From an uncultured Muribaculaceae bacterium (GTDB lineage: Bacteria > Bacteroidota > Bacteroidia > Bacteroidales > Muribaculaceae): a stretch of DNA of 63,826 bases. The stretch spans positions 1 through 63,826 of the forward strand of contig CAJUKX010000015.1 in NCBI GenBank assembly GCA_910586975.1, written 5' to 3'. Made by a program: the position numbers and the translations under genes. Positions 26,524 through 34,641 of this stretch are shown here, piece after piece. Position 1 is the first letter of the stretch, and every line of letters starts with the position of its first letter. A model generated the notes under the pieces. That model was not told the origin of the DNA and ran no database searches. It saw only the letters and a program-made list of their open reading frames with translations.

Positions 26524-27711
26524 ATGCGAGTCCCGTTGTTACCGGTGATGATCCTGCTTGCAGTAGGCCTGCTGGTGGATTGGTATCTCAACCGCCGAAT
26601 GGCGCGTGAAGGAGTGTCACGTATGTGGCGCAAAATCCATCAGGTAGTGGCAGCCGTGGCATCGGCGGCTCTGCTCATAGTGGCCGTAGCGCCCAAAAAG
26701 GCTGCCGACGACGAGAGTCTGGCCCTGCTTATGTGGACGCTGTTCGCATATATGAGCCTGTATTTGCCCAAGTGTCTTGCTGCCGTTATAATGCTTGTTC
26801 AGCAGGGTATTGGCTTTATAACACATCGCAAACTCAAGGGAATGGGCATTGCTGCGGCCGTAGTAGCCGTATCGGTATTCATTCTGATGTGGTGGGGCGC
26901 GCTTATCAACAGGTTTTCCATTGACGTCAAGGAAGTTGAAGTAGATATTCCCGGCTTGCCGGCGAGCTTCGACGGCTATCGTATTGCTCAGATTTCAGAT
27001 ATTCATACCGGTACCTACGGTAATGACACCACATTCCTGAAACGTGTGGTGGACTGTGTGAACGGATTGAATCCCGATATTATAATGTTTACCGGCGATA
27101 TAGTCAACCGCCACTCTACAGAACTTGAGCCATTTGTCAACACACTTGGACAGCTCAAAGCCAAGGACGGTGTACTCAGTGTAATGGGCAACCATGACTA
27201 TGGCGACTATTATGTGTGGCCATCGCCCGAAGCAAGATTGCAGGACATTGAGAATCTGCAGAATATGCAGGCCCGCATGGGCTGGCGCATGCTCAACAAC
27301 GAGCACATGATACTGCGTGGAAACCCCGGCGACTCGCTGGTGGTGATAGGTGTGGAAAATATCGGCGACCATCCATTCCCCGTTTACGGCAGTTTAAGCA
27401 AGGCTTATCCAGAAATCTCGGATAAATCTGTAAAAGTGCTGATGAGCCATAATCCGCGCCACTGGGTCGATTCGATAGCCGGTCGCGAGGATGTGAATGT
27501 GGCTCTCACTTTGGCCGGACACACTCATGCCATGCAGATAGAGCTGTTTGGCCTGTCGCCCGCCGTATATCGCTACAAGACCTGGGGTGGCCTTTATCCT
27601 GATTCGCTCGGTCGCAAGCTTTACGTCAACATAGGCATGGGCGAGGTAGGCATACCGGCCCGCATAGGTGCTACACCCGAAATTACACTCATAACCCTGC
27701 GTTCAAAGTAA
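26524..27711 (+). CDS. Membrane metallophosphoesterase
   Basis: A 395-residue protein with an N-terminal membrane part of about four helices (to about 140) and a C-terminal calcineurin-like phosphoesterase domain. The metal-binding motifs are all present: ISDIHTG, FTGDIVN, MGNHDYGD and AGHTHAMQ. Such YkuE/YaeI-like proteins act on lipid head groups or nucleotides; the substrate is unknown. It is 12 nt after the acyltransferase, which hints at lipid metabolism, and 14 nt before tex. Confidence 0.88.
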   Translation: MRVPLLPVMILLAVGLLVDWYLNRRMAREGVSRMWRKIHQVVAAVASAALLIVAVAPKKAADDESLALLMWTLFAYMSLYLPKCLAAVIMLVQQGIGFITHRKLKGMGIAAAVVAVSVFILMWWGALINRFSIDVKEVEVDIPGLPASFDGYRIAQISDIHTGTYGNDTTFLKRVVDCVNGLNPDIIMFTGDIVNRHSTELEPFVNTLGQLKAKDGVLSVMGNHDYGDYYVWPSPEARLQDIENLQNMQARMGWRMLNNEHMILRGNPGDSLVVIGVENIGDHPFPVYGSLSKAYPEISDKSVKVLMSHNPRHWVDSIAGREDVNVALTLAGHTHAMQIELFGLSPAVYRYKTWGGLYPDSLGRKLYVNIGMGEVGIPARIGATPEITLITLRSK

Positions 27712-27725
27712 TAAACAAACTCTAA

Positions 27726-29849
27726 ATGGACATCATAGCCCGAGCAGCCGCCAATCTCAATCTGCCCCTGCACAGCGTGAGTGCTACAGCGGGCCTTTTG
27801 GCTCAAGGCGATTCGATACCTTTCATATCGAGGTATCGCAAGGAAGTTACCGGTAACCTCAACGAGCTTGAAATACGCTCGATAGAAACCGAGATAAGCA
27901 GGCTCACTGCGCTCCACGACCGCCGGCAGGCCATAATGAACTCAATAGAGGAGCAGGGCAAACTCACCGGCGAGCTGCGCCAACGCCTTGAAGAGGCTGC
28001 GTCGCTCGCCGCACTCGAAGACATATATCTGCCGTTCAGGCCACGTCGCCGCACCCGCGCCACCATAGCGCGTGAGCAGGGGCTCGAACCGCTTGCAAAG
28101 ATGCTTATGTCGGCCCGCGGGCTTGCCGACCCCGAACAGGCGGCCGCACGCTTTGTAAAGGGCGAGGTTGACTCTGCCGCAAAGGCCATAGCCGGGGCAA
28201 AGGATATCATAGCCGAGTGGGTGAGCGAGTCGCAGAGGGCACGCAACGGATTGCGCGGACGTTTCCGCCGCGAAGCCGTCATTGAAGTGAAGATAGCCAA
28301 AGGACGCGAGGCCGATGCTTCAAATTTTAAGAATTACGACGGCTTTTCACGCCCATTGCGCCATATAGCATCACACCAGTATCTGGCCATACGTCGCGGC
28401 GAGGGCGAGGGACTGCTCAAGGTAAGCGTGAAAATTGACGATGCCGCGGCCATCGACGGTATATGCGCTTGGTTCATATCCAAGACTTCGCATGCCGCCT
28501 CGCGCGACATCATCGCAGCGGCCGTGGCCGATGGGTACAAACGCCTGCTGCGCCCGTCGATTGAGACGGAGATGTCTGCCGAATGGAAAGAAAATGCCGA
28601 TACCTCTGCGATAGACCTCTTTTCTGACAATCTGCGGCAACTGCTGCTGGCACCGCCCCTGCGCGGCAAGTGCGTTCTGGCCATAGATCCCGGTTTCAGG
28701 ACAGGCTGCAAGCTTGCCGTGGTGGATTCGAGCGGAGCTTTGCTTGACGATGATGTGATATATCCCAACGAGCCGCGCCGCGATACTCCTCAGGCTATGA
28801 AGACTGTTCTCAGCTTGATAGACAGCTACGATGTGGAGGCTATAGCTCTGGGCGACCGCACGGCCAGCCGAGAGACAGAGGCTTTCTTGCGTTCGTCGGG
28901 TATAACCGATTTCACCGAGCTTTACATTGTGAGCGAGAACGGCGCCAGTGTATATTCAGCATCCGATATAGCCCGCGAGGAATTTCCCGACAAGGACGTC
29001 ACGGTACGCGGTGCGGTTTCAATAGGCCGCCGCTTGATAGACCCCCTGGCCGAACTTGTAAAGATTGACCCCAAGTCGATAGGTGTAGGGCAGTATCAGC
29101 ATGATGTTGACCAGACCGCACTGCGCTCGGCCCTTGATTTCACGGTGATGAGCTGCGTAAACAGGGTAGGTGTCGACCTCAATACCGCATCACCGCAGCT
29201 GTTGGCATATATTTCGGGTATAGGCCGGGCGATGGCTGTTAAGATAGTGGATTACCGCACCCGCAACGGCCGCTTCAGCTCGCGAGCCGATCTGCTGAAA
29301 GTGCCGCGGCTCGGAGCCAAGATATACGAGCAGGCCGCCGGATTTTTGCGCGTGCCTACCTCTGATAATCCCCTTGATAATACCGGTATTCACCCAGAAT
29401 CGTACCATATTGTCGAAAAAATGGCCTCGGATTTGGCTGTAAAAACTTCTCAGTTGCCCGCAAATGCTTCACTTATTGATAAGATAGATGCCGGCAGATA
29501 CTTGGCTTTTGGTGAAGAAACCGTTGCCGACATCATAGAGGAACTTAAAAAGCCGGGGCGCGACCCGCGAGAGGAGGCTGCCAACATACAGTTTGACGAT
29601 GCAATACATACAATAGACGACCTCTCAGCCGGAATGGTATTGCAGGGTAAGGTAAACAACATCACGGCCTTCGGTGCATTTGTGGATATAGGTATCAAGG
29701 AAAACGGCCTGCTGCATATATCGCAGATGAGCGAGAAGCGCATAAGCTCGCCTGCAGAGGTGGTGAAGATAAACCAGATAATACGTGTGAAGGTGCTGGA
29801 TGTGGATTTTGACCGCAAACGTATATCGCTAACTGTTAAAGGACTATGA
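27726..29849 (+). CDS. tex: Tex-family RNA-binding transcription accessory protein
   Basis: A 707-residue Tex protein, related to eukaryotic Spt6, that binds nucleic acids and acts on transcription. Domains in order are the helical Tex N-terminus (1-310), a YqgF/RNase H-like domain (about 318-450; VLAIDPGFRTGCKLAVVD), helix-hairpin-helix repeats (about 480-560; LLAYISGIGRAMAVKIVDYR) and a C-terminal S1 domain (about 635-705; GKVNNITAFGAFVDIGI). It is in an operon, 14 nt after the phosphoesterase, and its stop overlaps folK by 4 nt. Confidence 0.95.
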   Translation: MDIIARAAANLNLPLHSVSATAGLLAQGDSIPFISRYRKEVTGNLNELEIRSIETEISRLTALHDRRQAIMNSIEEQGKLTGELRQRLEEAASLAALEDIYLPFRPRRRTRATIAREQGLEPLAKMLMSARGLADPEQAAARFVKGEVDSAAKAIAGAKDIIAEWVSESQRARNGLRGRFRREAVIEVKIAKGREADASNFKNYDGFSRPLRHIASHQYLAIRRGEGEGLLKVSVKIDDAAAIDGICAWFISKTSHAASRDIIAAAVADGYKRLLRPSIETEMSAEWKENADTSAIDLFSDNLRQLLLAPPLRGKCVLAIDPGFRTGCKLAVVDSSGALLDDDVIYPNEPRRDTPQAMKTVLSLIDSYDVEAIALGDRTASRETEAFLRSSGITDFTELYIVSENGASVYSASDIAREEFPDKDVTVRGAVSIGRRLIDPLAELVKIDPKSIGVGQYQHDVDQTALRSALDFTVMSCVNRVGVDLNTASPQLLAYISGIGRAMAVKIVDYRTRNGRFSSRADLLKVPRLGAKIYEQAAGFLRVPTSDNPLDNTGIHPESYHIVEKMASDLAVKTSQLPANASLIDKIDAGRYLAFGEETVADIIEELKKPGRDPREEAANIQFDDAIHTIDDLSAGMVLQGKVNNITAFGAFVDIGIKENGLLHISQMSEKRISSPAEVVKINQIIRVKVLDVDFDRKRISLTVKGL

Positions 29850-30211
29850 ACCATACAGCCACCTTGTGCATAGGCAGCAACTGCGATAACCGCCGGTCGA
29901 ATATTTCGGCTGCCATACAGCGCATATCCACTATATCTACCATAAGTTGGCAATCACCCTATCGCGAGTCGGAAGACGTCACAGGCCGTGGCGCATCATA
30001 TCTAAACAGGGCGGTTACATGCCTTACATCGCTTACCGCCGATGAATTCGCACAGCGCTTGGCGGCCTTTGAAAAAGAGGGCGGTAGAGTTGCCGAGTCC
30101 AAGGCTCAGGGGAAAATGCCTGTGGACATTGACATTGTGGTATGGGACAACGATGTAGTGAGTCCTGCCGATTATAATGCCGAGTACTTCAGAAAACTGT
30201 TTGAGGGCTGA
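29846..30211 (+). CDS. Short HPPK (FolK-like) pyrophosphokinase
   Basis: Resembles 6-hydroxymethyl-7,8-dihydropterin pyrophosphokinase of folate synthesis. It has the opening LCIGSNCDNRRSNISAAI, the segment RGASYLNRAVTC and the metal-binding MPVDIDIVVWD. At 121 residues it lacks about 40 residues of a normal FolK, including part of the ATP-binding region around the usual HPR motif. It starts in the tex stop codon (ATGA overlap). It may be a reduced paralogue rather than the main enzyme. Confidence 0.75.
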   Translation: MNHTATLCIGSNCDNRRSNISAAIQRISTISTISWQSPYRESEDVTGRGASYLNRAVTCLTSLTADEFAQRLAAFEKEGGRVAESKAQGKMPVDIDIVVWDNDVVSPADYNAEYFRKLFEG

Positions 30212-30259
30212 GTTTCAACAAATCATTCACGACCGGTGTTATATACAAAAACATCGAGC

Positions 30260-30454
30260 TAAGTAACTCTTTAAAATTAGCTTATATCAGATTATACAGG
30301 ATTTTTGAGGAGATTTCAAATTTGAAAGAGGAAGTTTAGCGAGCTAAACGACTGATTGAAAATTGGAAATATACCAAAAAGACAAATAAAATGATATAAG
30401 CCCATAGGGTTACCGATAAAAATTCAATTATAACTAATTATAAAGAGTTACTTA
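30260..30454. repeat. Palindromic intergenic element, copy A
   Basis: The 21-nt ends TAAGTAACTCTTTAAAATTAG (30260-30280) and its inverted copy (30434-30454) differ at one base; a second pair, CTTATATCA/TGATATAAG (30281-30289 and 30392-30400), lies inside. The interior has GAAGTTTAG, CTAAACGACTGA and GACAAATAAAAT, shared in order with copy B at 53072-53234. The right end reaches the ATG of the next gene. No coding potential is seen. Confidence 0.7.
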
Positions 30455-30690
30455 TGAATGACAGACTCACACACGACGAACGAAAATACCTGCCCGACGA
30501 TGTGTACGGGCTTCCCGAACGCCACGAATACCCCATGCCTGATGCTGCACACGTACGTGCGGCCGAGGCATACTTCAGATATTGTCCCGAAGAGCTCAAG
30601 CCGCAGTTGGCACGAGCTATATTGAAAAGAGCCAAGGAGTATGGAGTCGATGTAAAATCGCCTACCGTACTCAGCTATGCCGAGCAGTAG
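30454..30690 (+). CDS. Small DUF6582-like protein, unknown function
   Basis: A 78-residue soluble protein. The stretch DERKYLPDDVYGLPERHEYPMPDAAHV and the helix-rich rest fit the small proteins with an LPDSxFGLPExRxYPM-type motif (DUF6582-like), seen in phage and free-standing forms; the role is unknown. The start codon overlaps the right end of palindromic element A, so its leader is formed by that element. A terminator at 30718 follows. Confidence 0.65.
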   Translation: MNDRLTHDERKYLPDDVYGLPERHEYPMPDAAHVRAAEAYFRYCPEELKPQLARAILKRAKEYGVDVKSPTVLSYAEQ

Positions 30691-30717
30691 GCATCATCAA
30701 CATCTCAACCATTACAG

Positions 30718-30754
30718 CGCTTCCAACGGGATAACTGCCGTTGGAAGCGTTTTC
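30718..30754. terminator. Bidirectional terminator between the small gene and the NUDIX gene
   Basis: A 12-bp stem CGCTTCCAACGG/CCGTTGGAAGCG with an 8-nt loop is followed by TTTTCTTT. It lies between converging genes. Confidence 0.8.
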
Positions 30755-30759
30755 TTTCA

Positions 30760-31260
30760 TCAGGGATGCGATGCTATAAACCGCTCGCATAACAGGCGCG
30801 ATGCCGAGCCCGGACGGGTGCTTACAAGGCTGAGTATTTCATCCTTATGATGCCATGAGGCCGAGTCTACCTCGCCCGATAGCTTAAGCTCGCCGTTGTC
30901 TACGCGGGCAAAGAATCCAATCATCATCATTTCCTTGCGGTCAAACCAACTTGTAAGCTTCAGTTCGAGCCGGTTTACCACAAGACCGGTTTCTTCAAAA
31001 ATCTCGCGCACGGCACATTCCTCGGCGCTCTCGCCCGGAGTTATGTAACCCGAGACGAGGTTACAGAATTCGGTGGAAATATAGCTTTGGCGCAGTAGCA
31101 ATACCTCGCCGCGCTCATTGTAAACCAGTGCTATGATGGCCGAGGGGAATACATCAAACCAGGGCTTGTCGCAACTGTCGCACCAAGGCACCAGCCCCTC
31201 ATCGCCAAGCTCACGGCCCGACAGCTCGCGGCCACAATCAGGACAAAACTTAAAATGCAT
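30760..31260 (-). CDS. NUDIX hydrolase with zinc ribbon
   Basis: A 166-residue NUDIX protein, probably hydrolysing a nucleoside diphosphate derivative such as NADH or a sugar nucleotide. An N-terminal zinc ribbon has CPDCG and CDSC; the Nudix box runs from GYITPGESAEECAVRE to EETGL (about 90-112) with the glutamates intact. It resembles the NudC group in layout but is shorter. I chose ATG at 31260; a TTG two codons earlier is possible. A -7 box lies at 31287. Confidence 0.88.
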   Translation of the reverse strand: MHFKFCPDCGRELSGRELGDEGLVPWCDSCDKPWFDVFPSAIIALVYNERGEVLLLRQSYISTEFCNLVSGYITPGESAEECAVREIFEETGLVVNRLELKLTSWFDRKEMMMIGFFARVDNGELKLSGEVDSASWHHKDEILSLVSTRPGSASRLLCERFIASHP

Positions 31261-31286
31261 AACCAAATGATTTTGTTAAACAGCTG

Positions 31287-31294
31287 CAAAATTA
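31287..31294 (-). promoter_or_regulatory. -7 box for the NUDIX gene
   Basis: TAATTTTG on the minus strand, 27 nt before the start. No -33 TTTG is seen. Confidence 0.45.
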
Positions 31295-31380
31295 GCAAAA
31301 TATCCGGTAAGTAGACATAATACTGTACGTAATGCTGATTTTACACCTTTGCATTAAACCTTTTTTTACAAAAATTGTCT

Positions 31381-31388
31381 TATATTTG
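31381..31388 (+). promoter_or_regulatory. -7 box for the 113-residue membrane protein
   Basis: TATATTTG lies 22 nt before the ATG at 31411. It overlaps an earlier in-frame ATG region and so supports the later start. Confidence 0.5.
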
Positions 31389-31410
31389 TATATATTTAAT
31401 AAAGAAGCTT

Positions 31411-31752
31411 ATGTCTGAACAAGATAAAATAAAGAATACCGAAATAGAACCCCCCGAAATAAAAGTAGAAGAGCCTGCGGCGGCAAGTACACCGGCTGAG
31501 CCTCGCCGATATTTATGGCTGGCGATAGTGTCGATACTGTTGACAGCTGTGGCATGGGTGTGCGGCCTTCACAGCGGGGTTGCGGCAATGATTGTCTCGG
31601 CCATAGCTATAGTGGCCGGGGTGATGTCGCTGCGTTCGCGCCGCCATGCAATAAGAAACACAGCCATAACGGCAATTATTGCGTCGGCTGTGCTTCTGGT
31701 GGTTATATGTGCTTTTATTATTGTAATCTACATGGGGCTCAGAACTATTTGA
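31411..31752 (+). CDS. Small DUF4190-like membrane protein
   Basis: A 113-residue protein with an acidic, proline-rich cytoplasmic tail (MSEQDKIKNTEIEPPEIK to about 35) and two or three membrane helices (about 42-85 and 90-112). The layout resembles DUF4190 domain proteins, which have no known function. The -7 box at 31381 supports this ATG. Its end overlaps the end of the converging trmD by 8 nt. Confidence 0.7.
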   Translation: MSEQDKIKNTEIEPPEIKVEEPAAASTPAEPRRYLWLAIVSILLTAVAWVCGLHSGVAAMIVSAIAIVAGVMSLRSRRHAIRNTAITAIIASAVLLVVICAFIIVIYMGLRTI

Positions 31753-32419
31753 GCAAGTCGGGACGGCGTGCGGCAGTGCGGGCCAGAGCCTGTTGATGTT
31801 TCCATTCGTCAATCTTGGCCTCATGCCCCGACAGCAGTATGTCGGGAACGCGCCATCCCTTGTATTCGGCCGGACGTGTGTACACCGGCGGCTCGAGCAA
31901 ATTATCCTGAAATGAGTCTGACAGGGCGCTTTGGTCGTCGCCTATGGCACCCGGAATCAGTCGCACTATGGCATCGGTGATTATGGCTGCAGGGAGTTCG
32001 CCCCCGGTGAGCACATAGTCGCCGATTGATATTTCTTTGGTAATCAAGTGCTCACGTATGCGGTAGTCTATGCCCTTGTAGTGGCCGCACAGTATTATGA
32101 TGTTGTTGAACATCGACAGCCTGTTGGCCATGGGCTGGGTGAGTATCTCACCGTCGGGAGCGGTGAAGATTACCTCATCATAGTCGCGCTCGGCTTTCAG
32201 TGCCGATATGCAGCGGTCTACCGGCTCAATCTGTATCACCATCCCGGCGTCGCCGCCAAAGGGATAATCATCTACCTTGCGGTGCTTGTTGGTGGTGTAG
32301 TCGCGCAAGTTGTGTATGTGTATCTCGGCCAGGCCTTTGTCGCAGGCACGTTTCACAATAGAGTTTTCCAAGGGACCCGTCAGCAATTCGGGCACTACTG
32401 AAATGATGTCAATACGCAT
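31745..32419 (-). CDS. trmD: tRNA (guanine-37-N1)-methyltransferase
   Basis: Methylates G37 next to the anticodon using SAM, preventing frameshifting. The 224-residue SPOUT enzyme has the knot signature: ILCGHYKGIDYRIREH near 108-123 and ISIGDYVLTGGELPA near 130-144. In this window it is not in the rpsP-rimM-trmD-rplS order but follows the SPFH and Arc-like genes, with a hairpin in the 57-nt gap. Confidence 0.97.
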   Translation of the reverse strand: MRIDIISVVPELLTGPLENSIVKRACDKGLAEIHIHNLRDYTTNKHRKVDDYPFGGDAGMVIQIEPVDRCISALKAERDYDEVIFTAPDGEILTQPMANRLSMFNNIIILCGHYKGIDYRIREHLITKEISIGDYVLTGGELPAAIITDAIVRLIPGAIGDDQSALSDSFQDNLLEPPVYTRPAEYKGWRVPDILLSGHEAKIDEWKHQQALARTAARRPDLLK

Positions 32420-32436
32420 TTGATCGGTATTTTATT

Positions 32437-32460
32437 AGAGCTTGTTTTTTAACAAGCTCT
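32437..32460. terminator. Hairpin between the Arc-like gene and trmD
   Basis: AGAGCTTGTT/AACAAGCTCT pairs over 10 bp around TTTT. The T run on the minus strand is broken, so it may act as an attenuator rather than a full stop. The left part, TTAGAGCTTGTT, recurs at 34625. Confidence 0.5.
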
Positions 32461-32476
32461 TAGTTTTCAACTCTTT

Positions 32477-32647
32477 CTACTTCTTGGGTTTGCGGCCGTG
32501 TTTGATCAGGGCCTCGTTGATAATCCATTGAAGTTGACCGTTGACCGAACGGAATTCTTCTGCGGCCCAACGCTCCACCATTTCCATGGTCTCGGCGTCG
32601 ATACGCAGAAGAAATCCTTTGTCGGTACCGGTTTTCTTTGCAGGCAT
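32477..32647 (-). CDS. Arc-like ribbon-helix-helix protein, 56 residues
   Basis: A small gene with a good start (MPAKKTGTDKGFLLRIDAET) and end (ALIKHGRKPKK). The stretch FLLRIDAETMEMVERWA and the helix ending in WIINEALIK fit Arc/MetJ-type ribbon-helix-helix DNA-binding proteins. It starts 18 nt after the SPFH gene stop, so both are likely cotranscribed. It may act as a local regulator. Hydrophobic core positions fit, but no target is evident. Confidence 0.7.
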   Translation of the reverse strand: MPAKKTGTDKGFLLRIDAETMEMVERWAAEEFRSVNGQLQWIINEALIKHGRKPKK

Positions 32648-32665
32648 TAAGCAACCATTAAATAA

Positions 32666-33640
32666 TTATTGATAAAGAGAGCCGGTATTGAGCACGGGCT
32701 GGGCGGGTTCGTCGGCGCAGAGCACCACGAGCATGTTGCTAACCATTGCAGCCTTGCGTTCCTCATCAAGCTCCACTACGTTTTCTTCTGCCAGCTGGTT
32801 CAGGGCCATTTTCACCATGGATACGGCGCCTTCAACAATCTTTTCGCGGGCCGATATTATGGCGGCCGCCTGTTGGCGTCGCAACATCACTGCCGCTATC
32901 TCGGGCGAGTAGGCAAGGTAGTTGAGACGGGCCTCCACCACTTCGATTCCGGCCATTGAGAGGCGCTCGTTTATCTTCTTTTCGAGGAGGTTGTTGATTA
33001 TCTCTCCACCGCCGCGAAGGGTTGTCTCGTCGGTGTTGCCTTCAACTTCGTCGTAGGCAAATTGGCCGGTTACCTCGCGCAGGGCAGCATCGCTCTGTAT
33101 GCGCACGAAGGCTTCGAGGGCCATACCGTGGCGGTCGCCGTTTTCGGTTACCGTGCCGCCTTTGCCTACCACAATCTGGGGCGCGGGTGCGTCTACGTCG
33201 AAGATTGCACGGTAAGTGTTTTCCACCTTCCATACCAGCACCATGCCTATCATCACCGGATTACCGATTTTGTCGTTTACCTTGATGGGGGCGATGTCCA
33301 TATTGCGCAGGCGCATCGACACCTTCTTGCGGTTCATGAAGGGATTGACCCAGTAGAAACCGGTCTCGCTGAACGAGCCGCGGTATACGCCGAAGTATAT
33401 CATCACACGGGCCTGATTGGGCTGCTGGGCGAAGAATCCTATCGAGATGATGATTGCACCGATTATACTTGCAATCAGCGCTGTGATGCAGCCGGCAAAC
33501 ATCATGGTAGATGTTGGCAGGTTGTTTGACAGAACAATTATACAGGCTACAGCCAGGGCTATCAGGATAAATTCCACACCTATCATGGCAAAACCATTGA
33601 TAAGCGTACCCTTATAGGGAAATTCTTTATTCTCTTTCAT
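32666..33640 (-). CDS. SPFH/Band 7 membrane protein
   Basis: A 324-residue stomatin/prohibitin-family protein. Two N-terminal hydrophobic segments (about 13-35 and 45-70) are followed by the SPFH domain (about 75-250; FFAQQPNQARVMIYFGVY, GNPVMIGMVLVW), then a coiled coil rich in Ala/Glu and a C-terminal VELDEERKAAMVSNM. Such proteins form ring-like membrane assemblies; exact function is unknown. It has a strong promoter (33692-33722), and the Arc-like gene follows 18 nt later. Confidence 0.9.
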   Translation of the reverse strand: MKENKEFPYKGTLINGFAMIGVEFILIALAVACIIVLSNNLPTSTMMFAGCITALIASIIGAIIISIGFFAQQPNQARVMIYFGVYRGSFSETGFYWVNPFMNRKKVSMRLRNMDIAPIKVNDKIGNPVMIGMVLVWKVENTYRAIFDVDAPAPQIVVGKGGTVTENGDRHGMALEAFVRIQSDAALREVTGQFAYDEVEGNTDETTLRGGGEIINNLLEKKINERLSMAGIEVVEARLNYLAYSPEIAAVMLRRQQAAAIISAREKIVEGAVSMVKMALNQLAEENVVELDEERKAAMVSNMLVVLCADEPAQPVLNTGSLYQ

Positions 33641-33691
33641 AAATCAGTTGAAAGTTTTTTATGATATTATTTTGATATTATAACGATACCG

Positions 33692-33722
33692 CAAATATAA
33701 GCATAAAAATCGCAATTTCAAA
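33692..33722 (-). promoter_or_regulatory. Promoter of the SPFH operon
   Basis: On the minus strand TTTG (33719-33722) and TATATTTG (33692-33699) are 19 nt apart, a full match to consensus. Confidence 0.75.
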
Positions 33723-33787
33723 ATAATGACAGAAAATTTTTTATCGTGATTATCCTTGCTGCAGCCGTACAAATGCCAATTGGCGCG

Positions 33788-34489
33788 TTAACGGTCTTCC
33801 TCGGGTGTGCAGTAGTCAAACTCGGTGTATGTGTTGCCGCCGAAAGCTTCCCATACCAGTTTGAGCTTCACGGTCTTGCCTTCGGTATCGGGCAGGGCCG
33901 ACAGGTCAAAAGCCACCAAGCCGTCTTTCTGTATATAAACCTGGTCGTCGAAGTTGTTGTGTGCGAAATGCACCTCGTATGGATTCTCGGGGTTGCAGCC
34001 GGTGATCAGGTTTACCGAGTGGCGTGTATTGCCGTTGCCCCACAGAGTCATGAAGCGCAGGGTTAAGTAGCCGTCCTCGCATACGGTGTACCAGTCTTTA
34101 TAGATTTCGACGGGATCGTTACCGTATTTCTTGAGGTCTTCTTCCTCGCCGAGGCTTGGTACGGTGGGTTTGGTGAGTATGCTGTCTATCCAGTTGATTT
34201 CTACAGACTTGGTGAAGCCGGGAGTTTCATCGCTGCTCACTTTGTAGTTTACCAGTGCGCGTACCTGCTTGCCATTGAAGGGCGAGGCCTGCATGTTTAC
34301 GGGAAACAGGGTAACGTCGGGTTCTTCCTGCAGATAGATGCCGCCGTTGGGCAGATTCTTTACAGTTACCATAGCGGTGGGGTAGAGCAGATCTACGTTG
34401 TCGTCGTCATCGTCAGAGCAGCTCTGCAGCACGGGCGCTGCCAACAGGGCAACAGATGCTGCCATAAGGTAGTATTTCAAAGATTTCAT
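33788..34489 (-). CDS. NigD-like lipoprotein
   Basis: A 233-residue secreted lipoprotein: signal peptide to LLAAPVLQSC, with lipidation Cys near 24 and an acidic tract SDDDDDN right after, which in Bacteroidetes favours surface export. The rest is beta-rich, as in NigD-like proteins (two beta domains; VEINWIDSIL in the middle). The original NigD was seen next to a bacteriocin gene, but function is unknown. It has its own -7 box and stands alone between SPFH and mutS. Confidence 0.85.
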   Translation of the reverse strand: MKSLKYYLMAASVALLAAPVLQSCSDDDDDNVDLLYPTAMVTVKNLPNGGIYLQEEPDVTLFPVNMQASPFNGKQVRALVNYKVSSDETPGFTKSVEINWIDSILTKPTVPSLGEEEDLKKYGNDPVEIYKDWYTVCEDGYLTLRFMTLWGNGNTRHSVNLITGCNPENPYEVHFAHNNFDDQVYIQKDGLVAFDLSALPDTEGKTVKLKLVWEAFGGNTYTEFDYCTPEEDR

Positions 34490-34551
34490 TAAAAAATAGG
34501 TAGTTAAATAAGAAATGTACTAAAAGGAGTCCTTATTCAGTATAAGGGCTA

Positions 34552-34559
34552 CAAAGGTA
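34552..34559 (-). promoter_or_regulatory. -7 box for the NigD-like gene
   Basis: TACCTTTG matches TAnnTTTG 62 nt before the start. A TTTA about 17 nt upstream is a weak -33. Confidence 0.5.
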
Positions 34560-34641
34560 GCTTTTTTAGATGTGTGTAAAGCTACTGATTCTGTTAAAGA
34601 TATTTAAAAACCGACAGGCGAATGTTAGAGCTTGTTATTGT

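Noticed and set aside
34625..34640. A second copy of the TTAGAGCTTGTT half-hairpin seen at 32435
   Set aside because: Twelve matching bases without a partner arm is too little to claim a repeat family.
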